A DNA stretch of 64,000 nt, from contig NZ_FNYD01000004.1 in the NCBI RefSeq assembly GCF_900109035.1, positions 1 through 64,000 of the forward strand, given 5' to 3'. Origin of the DNA: Cribrihabitans marinus. Its GTDB lineage: Bacteria > Pseudomonadota > Alphaproteobacteria > Rhodobacterales > Rhodobacteraceae. Numbering within the stretch: position 1 is the first letter of the stretch; the number at the start of each line of letters is the position of its first letter. Below the pieces are notes generated by a model. It was not told the origin of the DNA, did not search any database, and saw nothing but the letters and a program-made list of their open reading frames with translations. Positions 58,761 to 64,000 of the stretch are shown here, one piece after another. Both the position numbers and the translations under genes were made by a program.

Positions 58761-59318
58761 GTGAACGTGAAGAAGACTGGTTCGAACGAACCGAAAGAAT
58801 GGGTCGCCGAAATGCGGCTGATCCGTGAGGCGCGGGACAAATCGGCGTTTGCCGCCCTGTTCCAGCACTTTGCCCCGCGGATCAAATCGTTCCTCATCCG
58901 GTCCGGGTCCGACCCTGTCATGGCCGAGGAATGTGCGCAGGAGGTGATGGTGACCGTCTGGCACAAGGCGCATCAGTTCGATGCGTCCCGCGCCTCGGTC
59001 GCAACGTGGGTGTTCACGATCGCCCGCAACCGCAGGATCGATCTGCTTCGCAAGGAGCGTCGACCCGAACCGGAGGAATTGCCGTGGGGCCCGGAGGCCG
59101 AGCCGGAACAGGCCGACATCCTGGTCCTGCAACAGGAAACCGCGCATCTGCGCACGGCGCTCAAGGCACTGCCGGACGCACAGCGCGAACTGATCGAGAA
59201 GGCGTATTTCGGCGACCTCAGCCACCGCGAGATCGCCGAACAGACGGGTCTGCCGCTGGGAACGATCAAATCGAGGATTAGATTGGCACTAGACCGCCTG
59301 CGCCACGCGATGAAGTGA
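58761..59318 (+). CDS. rpoE: Extracytoplasmic-function sigma factor, sigma-E type
   Basis: This 185-residue ECF sigma factor matches Rhodobacter sphaeroides sigma-E, which directs the transcriptional response to singlet oxygen. Region 2 is FAALFQHFAPRIKSFLIRSG through TWVFTIARNRRIDLLRK; region 4 is HREIAEQTGLPLGTIKSRIR. The start GTG at 58761 is chosen by alignment with that protein and because the promoter -10 lies at 58649-58653. The chrR gene begins 10 nt after it, giving a sigma/anti-sigma operon. Confidence 0.9.
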   Translation: MNVKKTGSNEPKEWVAEMRLIREARDKSAFAALFQHFAPRIKSFLIRSGSDPVMAEECAQEVMVTVWHKAHQFDASRASVATWVFTIARNRRIDLLRKERRPEPEELPWGPEAEPEQADILVLQQETAHLRTALKALPDAQRELIEKAYFGDLSHREIAEQTGLPLGTIKSRIRLALDRLRHAMK

Positions 59319-59328
59319 ATGGACGAAC

Positions 59329-59982
59329 ATGACTGAGACGATCAAACACCACCTGACGGATGCCCTGCTGATGGGCTATTCCGCCGGCGCCCTGCCCGAG
59401 GCGATGAACCTGATGGTCGCGACACACCTGTCGCTCTGCGACACCTGTCGCGCCCAGATGGAAAGCTTCGACATCCTGGGCGGCTGCTTGCTGGAGGACA
59501 ACACCGACGCTGTTGCGATGGATGCCGGTGCGCTGGATGCGACACTGGCCATGCTCGAGGATGGCGAGGACGTGCCGGCGCGGCAGATCCGAGCGTCCGA
59601 AGGGGTGTTTCCCGGCCCGCTGCAGGACTATGTCGGCGGCGATCTCGACTCGGTCCGGTGGAAGCCGATCGGGATGGGGGTGCGGCAGGCGATCCTGCCG
59701 ACCTCGGGCACGGCCAGTGCGCGCCTTTTGTATATCCCGGCCGGCGCGGCGGTGCCGGATCACGGCCACCAGGGCATCGAACTGACGATGGTGCTTCAAG
59801 GGGCGTTTTCGGACGAGGTGGACCGGTTCGCCCGTGGCGACGTGGAGGTGGCCGATGAGGATCTGGAACACACCCCGGTTGCCGATATCTCCGAGGACTG
59901 CATCTGCCTGGCCGTGACCGATGCGCCGCTGCGCTTCAAGAGCTGGATCCCGAGACTGGCGCAGCCGTTCCTGCGGATCTGA
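59329..59982 (+). CDS. chrR: Anti-sigma factor ChrR (zinc and cupin domains)
   Basis: ChrR (217 residues) holds sigma-E inactive until singlet oxygen triggers its release and proteolysis. The N-terminal zinc anti-sigma domain has H7 or H8, H33, C37 and C40 (HLSLCDTC). The C-terminal cupin-like domain has H145, H147, E151 and H181, the set needed in R. sphaeroides for the oxygen response. Both are intact, so the system should be functional. It follows rpoE after 10 nt. Its 3' end overlaps the convergent cyclase gene by 47 nt. Confidence 0.92.
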   Translation: MTETIKHHLTDALLMGYSAGALPEAMNLMVATHLSLCDTCRAQMESFDILGGCLLEDNTDAVAMDAGALDATLAMLEDGEDVPARQIRASEGVFPGPLQDYVGGDLDSVRWKPIGMGVRQAILPTSGTASARLLYIPAGAAVPDHGHQGIELTMVLQGAFSDEVDRFARGDVEVADEDLEHTPVADISEDCICLAVTDAPLRFKSWIPRLAQPFLRI

Positions 59983-61282
59983 GCGGAGCATCCTTCGCCA
60001 CGCCGGACAGGGCCAACGCGCCCGTCCGGCCGCGCACCTCGATCGGCTCCAGGTCGATAAATCCCAGCGACCCGGCTTCGGCTTTTGCCGTAGCGATCAG
60101 GTCGCGGGAGGCGATCACATCCATCTCCATCTCGCGGGTCAGCGATTCCAGTCGGGCCGCGATGTTCACGGCATCACCAAACACCGAGTATTCCAGCCGG
60201 TTTGCATCGCCGACGACACCGCGAAACACCTCGCCCCAGTGCATCCCGATCCCGACACGGACGGGCGCGTCTCCGCGCATCGTCCGCGCCTTGCTCCAAT
60301 CCGCGATGTCGGCGCGCAGCATCAGGCCGCAATCCAGGCAGCGCCTTGCGGCCCCGTCTCCCTCGAACACGATCAGCACGGCATCGCCCATGAACTTGTC
60401 GATGATGCCCCGTGTCTTCTCGGCGGCCGCCGACACCCGGCGGCGGTAATCCGAAACGAATTCCGAGACCTTTTCGGGCGGCATTTCTTGCGTCATGCCG
60501 GTGAACCCGCGGATATCGACGAAAAGCAGCCCGACCTCCTGCCGTGACCCGCGTTGCAGCGCCGCCAGCCCCACCTCGCCCAGATCGTCCGCAAGCTGGG
60601 CCGGCAAGTAGCGCGTGAGGTTCGCGCGCGACCGGGCGTCGCGAATCGACCGGAGCAGCAACCGCCGCACACGGCGCGCGGCGGTCACCAGGACGATCCC
60701 GGCCAGCGCGATCATCGCCAGGCGCATGACATTGGGCGGCAGCGACAGGAAGAGGTCGAGCGTTTCGCGCCGCCCCTGCTGACCGCTCTCCGCGCCACCG
60801 ATGGCCAGCAGGGCGAGCCCGAGACACAGCACCGCAACGGTGAACGCCATCACCCAGGGATCGCCCCGGATCACCGCAAAGGCCAGGACCAGCGGCACCA
60901 GCCACGCCGACGGAAAGACGAAGATCGCGCCCGGCTCCAGCCCGGTGTTCATCAGGCTCAGCCAAAGGCCGGACAGGACAAAGAGGGTGTCGGCGGTTGC
61001 CACGACCCAGACGCCCCACATCCGGAACAGCCCGCGCGCCGACAGGATCCAGGTCAGCAAGCCCAGCAGGAAATACCCCATCATCGTGCTGCCGGCGAAG
61101 GCCCATTGGCGCAGCAGGACGGGTTCCTGCAACGCATCAGCCGGCTTGACCGCAACCAGAAAGAACAGCCCCAGCCCCAACGCCACGAACATGCGCAGGC
61201 CCGACAGCAGCCGCTCGGCGTCGAGCGCCGCCTGGCGCATCAGGGCGTCGACTTCGCCGACGGGCTCGGTCTGGTCGGTCAT
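59936..61282 (-). CDS. Membrane-bound class III adenylate/guanylate cyclase
   Basis: This 448-residue protein has an N-terminal membrane domain of about six helices (30-200) and a class III nucleotide cyclase catalytic domain. Catalytic features are LLFVDIRGFTGM (metal aspartate), the second metal site in DKFMGDAVLIVFEG, and GMHWGEVFRGVVGDANRLEYSVFGD before VNIAARLES. Adenylate versus guanylate specificity is not settled. The gene is convergent with chrR and overlaps its 3' end by 47 nt, so transcripts can pair. The C-terminal tail is low complexity. Confidence 0.87.
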   Translation of the reverse strand: MTDQTEPVGEVDALMRQAALDAERLLSGLRMFVALGLGLFFLVAVKPADALQEPVLLRQWAFAGSTMMGYFLLGLLTWILSARGLFRMWGVWVVATADTLFVLSGLWLSLMNTGLEPGAIFVFPSAWLVPLVLAFAVIRGDPWVMAFTVAVLCLGLALLAIGGAESGQQGRRETLDLFLSLPPNVMRLAMIALAGIVLVTAARRVRRLLLRSIRDARSRANLTRYLPAQLADDLGEVGLAALQRGSRQEVGLLFVDIRGFTGMTQEMPPEKVSEFVSDYRRRVSAAAEKTRGIIDKFMGDAVLIVFEGDGAARRCLDCGLMLRADIADWSKARTMRGDAPVRVGIGMHWGEVFRGVVGDANRLEYSVFGDAVNIAARLESLTREMEMDVIASRDLIATAKAEAGSLGFIDLEPIEVRGRTGALALSGVAKDAPLRSAGTAAPVSGSSS

Positions 61283-61342
61283 GGCGGCCCCGCGGGCTGT
61301 ATCACGTGCGTATGGAACGGATCGGCCTTCGGTTTCCGGCGC

Positions 61343-62584
61343 TCAGGCCTCGCCCCGGCTCAGCGGCACGATACGCGCCTCCTCGTCGTCGGGGGCCAGT
61401 TCCTCGAAGTCGAAATTGTCCAGCCTCTGGGCCCGACGGCCGGCCTTGTCGGCGCTGATCTTGATCTCCGAGATATCCTTGGACGCCTGCGAGAAATGCC
61501 GGTCGAGATTGCCGACCCGGTCGCCCAGCCGCTCGACATCCTTGTGCAGCAGCCCCAGTTCCTTGCGGATATGGCCGGCCTGCTCGCGCATCCGCGCGTC
61601 CTTGAGAATGGCGCGCATGGTGTTGAGCGTGGCCATGCAGGTCGTCGGCGACACGATCCAGACCCGTGCGGCGAACCCTTCGCGCACGACCTCGGGGAAA
61701 TTGGCGTGCAACTCGGCATAGACCGCCTCGGAGGGCAGGAACAGCAGTGCGCCATCCGCGGTCTCGCCATCAATGATGTATTTCTCGGCAATCGCCTTGA
61801 TATGCGCCCGCAGCGCGCCGCGCAGCAAGCGGGCGGCCTCGGTCACTTGCGCCTGGGTCTCGGCCTTGCGCAACGCCTCATAGGCCTCCAGCGGGAACTT
61901 GCTGTCGATCACGATCGGCCCCGGAGGATTCGGCAGATGCACCAGGCAATCCGCGCGCTTGCCGTTCGAAAGCGTGTGCTGCAGCGCATAGCTGTCCGGC
62001 GGTAGGGCCTTGGACACGATGTCGTTCAGCTGGATCTCGCCAAAGGCGCCCCGGGTCTGCTTGTTCGACAGGATGTCCTGCAGCGACAGCACGTCGCCCG
62101 AAAGCTTGGTGATGTTGTCCTGCGCCTTGTCGATTGTCGCCAGCCGTTCCTGCAACTGGGTCAGCGAGGTCGCGGTCTGCTTGGAGGAGCCGTGCAGGGT
62201 TTCCTTCATCCGCTCCTGCATCTCGGTCAGAGCCCGGTTCTGGCGCATCATGTTGTCGGCCAGGCGGTCGTTCATCTGCTGCTGCACCGAGGACAGGCGC
62301 GATTCGACGGTCTGGATCACCTGCACCTGCGCATTGGCCTGCGTCTCGGACACCGATTGCAGGCCGCCGCGCAGCTGCTCCTGCCCCTGTCCCAGCTGCT
62401 GCACGTTCTGGCCCAGCATCGTGACCTGCTGCACCAGCGGCCCGGTCATGCGGGCCGAGCTGCGCGCCGCGTTCAGGGCCATGAACAGCATCAGAAGGAT
62501 CAGCAGAACAACGCCTGCCGCCACCAGCCCCCCGATCACCAGCGGGTCGTCCAGCGCGTAAGTCTGTCCTGCAATCTCGATCAT
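61343..62584 (-). CDS. rmuC: DNA recombination protein RmuC
   Basis: RmuC (413 residues) is a putative nuclease-related protein that limits inversions at repeats. It has an N-terminal membrane helix (about 13-37), a long coiled coil with many Gln/Glu (LGQNVQQLGQGQEQL), and the PD-(D/E)xK-like domain beginning NKQTRGAFGEIQLNDIV and including IVIDSKFPLEAY. The ATG at 62584 has AAGG upstream; an alternative ATG at 62614 has a weak site. It lies upstream of mutL (62639) in the direction away, both on the minus strand with mutL first; 24-54 nt separate them. Confidence 0.88.
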   Translation of the reverse strand: MIEIAGQTYALDDPLVIGGLVAAGVVLLILLMLFMALNAARSSARMTGPLVQQVTMLGQNVQQLGQGQEQLRGGLQSVSETQANAQVQVIQTVESRLSSVQQQMNDRLADNMMRQNRALTEMQERMKETLHGSSKQTATSLTQLQERLATIDKAQDNITKLSGDVLSLQDILSNKQTRGAFGEIQLNDIVSKALPPDSYALQHTLSNGKRADCLVHLPNPPGPIVIDSKFPLEAYEALRKAETQAQVTEAARLLRGALRAHIKAIAEKYIIDGETADGALLFLPSEAVYAELHANFPEVVREGFAARVWIVSPTTCMATLNTMRAILKDARMREQAGHIRKELGLLHKDVERLGDRVGNLDRHFSQASKDISEIKISADKAGRRAQRLDNFDFEELAPDDEEARIVPLSRGEA

Positions 62585-62638
62585 GCCCGCACCTTCGTTC
62601 ACGTTTTGTCTCATACCTACCGCAACGGCGCGGCCGGA

Positions 62639-64000
62639 TCAACTGCGTCCGAACAGGCGTTCGATATCGCTCAGCTTCAGCTCGACATAGGTGGGCCGGC
62701 CGTGGTTGCACTGGCCCGACATCGGTGTCGCCTCCATCTCGCGCAGCAGGGCGTTCATCTCTTCGCCGCGCATCCTTCGGCCCGAGCGCACCGACCCGTG
62801 GCAGGCGACCCGGCTGAGGATCGCGTCGATCCGGGCGCGCAGCGTGGCGCTTTCGCCCTGGTCGGCCAACTCGTCCAGGATGTCCCGGATCATCGCGGGC
62901 ACGTCCACCTCTCCCAGAACCGCCGGGGTCTCGCGCACCGCGATGGCGCCGCCGCCAAAGGGTTCGAGGCCAAGGCCCAGCTGCGCCAGCTCGTCGCTCA
63001 CCTCCAGCAGGCGGGCCCGGTCGCCTTCCGACAGCTCGACGATCTCCGGGATCAGCAGGGCCTGCGCCGCGATCCCTGTGTCCGCCATCTGGCGCTTCAG
63101 ATTCTCGTAAACCAGCCGCTCATGCGCGGCATGCTGATCCACGATGACCATGCCGTCAGCCGTCTGCGCGATGATGTAGTTCTCGTGCACCTGCCCGCGT
63201 GCTGCGCCCAGCGGCAGCCGCTCCGCCGGCGTGGTGTCCGCATCCCCCGTCTCCGGCACTTCCTCGGCCACGATCCGGCCGCTGAACGCATCCGCCATCT
63301 CGGCAAAGCCGGGGGCCTGCGCCTGGTGCGCGGCCCGGCCGGCCGCCGGCGAGGGGCGGTCCATCTGGTAGATGCGCGCCGGGCCGGGCGCCGGTTCCGG
63401 GCGCATCGCGCCCAGGGTCGCCCCGGCCACCGTCGAAGAGGCCCGGTGTCCCGCCGCGGCCAGGGCATGGCGCAAGGCCGAGACGATCAGCCCGCGCGCC
63501 ACGCCGGGATCGCGGAACCGGACCTCGGATTTCGCCGGGTGCACGTTCACGTCGACAAGCATCGGATCGCAATCGACGAACAGCGCCGCAGCCGGGTGCC
63601 GGTCCCGGCTGAGCACGTCCATATAGGCCGCGCGCAAGGCACCCGTCAGCATCTTGTCACGAACCGGACGGGTGTTCACGAACAGGTATTGCGACACCGC
63701 CGCACCGCGCGAATAGGTCGGCAACGCGGCATAGCCGAACAGCCTGATCCCGTCGCGGGTGGCGTCGATGCGCAGGGCGTTCTCGGCGAACTCGCGCCCG
63801 AGCACCTGGGCCAGACGGCCGTGCAAAGCGTCGAACAGGTCGCCGCTCTCCGGATCGGCGCGGAACGAGACGCGGCCCTCGCCACCGCCCGACATATCCC
63901 GCAGGGTAAACCCGACCGCAGGCTCGGCCATCGCCAGCCGCTTGACCGTGTCCGCGATCGCCTGGGTTTCGGCACGATCCGTTCGCATGAATTTCAGCCG
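62639..64000 (-). CDS. mutL: DNA mismatch repair protein MutL, C-terminal part (cut by window edge)
   Basis: About 453 residues of MutL are present; the N-terminal ATPase motifs lie right of the window. The visible sequence includes the end of the GHKL/transducer domain ([12 protein letters not shown]) and the C-terminal endonuclease domain with [12 protein letters not shown] (the DQHA-x2-E-x4-E motif), [12 protein letters not shown], and [11 protein letters not shown]. It therefore belongs to MutL proteins with nicking activity, as in bacteria lacking MutH. It precedes rmuC on the minus strand. The stop is at 62639. Confidence 0.95.
   Translation of the reverse strand, partial: RLKFMRTDRAETQAIADTVKRLAMAEPAVGFTLRDMSGGGEGRVSFRADPESGDLFDALHGRLAQVLGREFAENALRIDATRDGIRLFGYAALPTYSRGAAVSQYLFVNTRPVRDKMLTGALRAAYMDVLSRDRHPAAALFVDCDPMLVDVNVHPAKSEVRFRDPGVARGLIVSALRHALAAAGHRASSTVAGATLGAMRPEPAPGPARIYQMDRPSPAAGRAAHQAQAPGFAEMADAFSGRIVAEEVPETGDADTTPAERLPLGAARGQVHENYIIAQTADGMVIVDQHAAHERLVYENLKRQMADTGIAAQALLIPEIVELSEGDRARLLEVSDELAQLGLGLEPFGGGAIAVRETPAVLGEVDVPAMIRDILDELADQGESATLRARIDAILSRVACHGSVRSGRRMRGEEMNALLREMEATPMSGQCNHGRPTYVELKLSDIERLFGRS

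Overview
The window is about 64 kb of GC-rich bacterial chromosome. It looks like an alphaproteobacterium of the Rhodobacteraceae (Roseobacter/Rhodobacter group). Supporting signs are the cbb3 oxidase / FnrL / HemN neighbourhood, a sigma-E/ChrR pair of the Rhodobacter type, a class III cyclase, a Tat-exported YejA-like protein, and the style of the intergenic palindromes. I see no insertion sequence, prophage, CRISPR array or tRNA. The ends cut two genes: tuf at the left and mutL at the right.

Region 1 (1-20.5 kb, mostly minus strand) is the core information block. Read in the direction of transcription it is secE, nusG, rplK, rplA, glycosyltransferase, L10 leader, rplJ, rplL, terminator, glycosyltransferase, rpoB, rpoC, terminator. 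Three accessory genes follow (methyltransferase, DMT exporter, rhamnosyltransferase-like), and then rpsL, rpsG, fusA and tuf from a strong promoter. Three unrelated glycosyltransferase-type genes sit inside or beside this ribosomal/RNA polymerase block, which is the oddest feature of its layout.

Region 2 (20.6-35.1 kb) handles microaerobic respiration. ccoGHIS plus a cupin gene, and ccoNOQP, are all on the minus strand. They are separated by a LysR regulator with a divergent 50-residue ORF. A UspA protein, a small membrane protein, an SHMT paralogue, fnrL and oxygen-independent hemN follow. Three good FNR boxes lie upstream of ccoG, between ccoN and uspA, and between fnrL and hemN, so one oxygen sensor plausibly coordinates the region.

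Region 3 (35.3-53.4 kb) is mixed: an EF-G paralogue with eroded GTPase motifs; a Yej-type peptide ABC importer; a membrane-anchored cytochrome c with two haem domains joined by an acidic Thr/Glu/Pro/Ala linker; pheA; nudC; a 2',3'-cyclic-nucleotide phosphodiesterase-like protein; the SRP RNA gene with its own promoter; an amidohydrolase; and a histidine phosphatase followed by two saccharopine dehydrogenase-type genes.

Region 4 (53.5-59.98 kb) looks like the sigma-E/ChrR singlet-oxygen stress locus. rpoE-chrR diverges from a five-gene operon (FAD oxidoreductase, DUF1365, MFS, DUF3833, SDR) whose genes all overlap by 4 nt. Matching sigma-E-like promoters face each way. A class III cyclase, rmuC and partial mutL close the window.

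Start codons were moved from the longest ORF wherever a Shine-Dalgarno sequence, family length or promoter position argued for it; these cases are stated in the entries.
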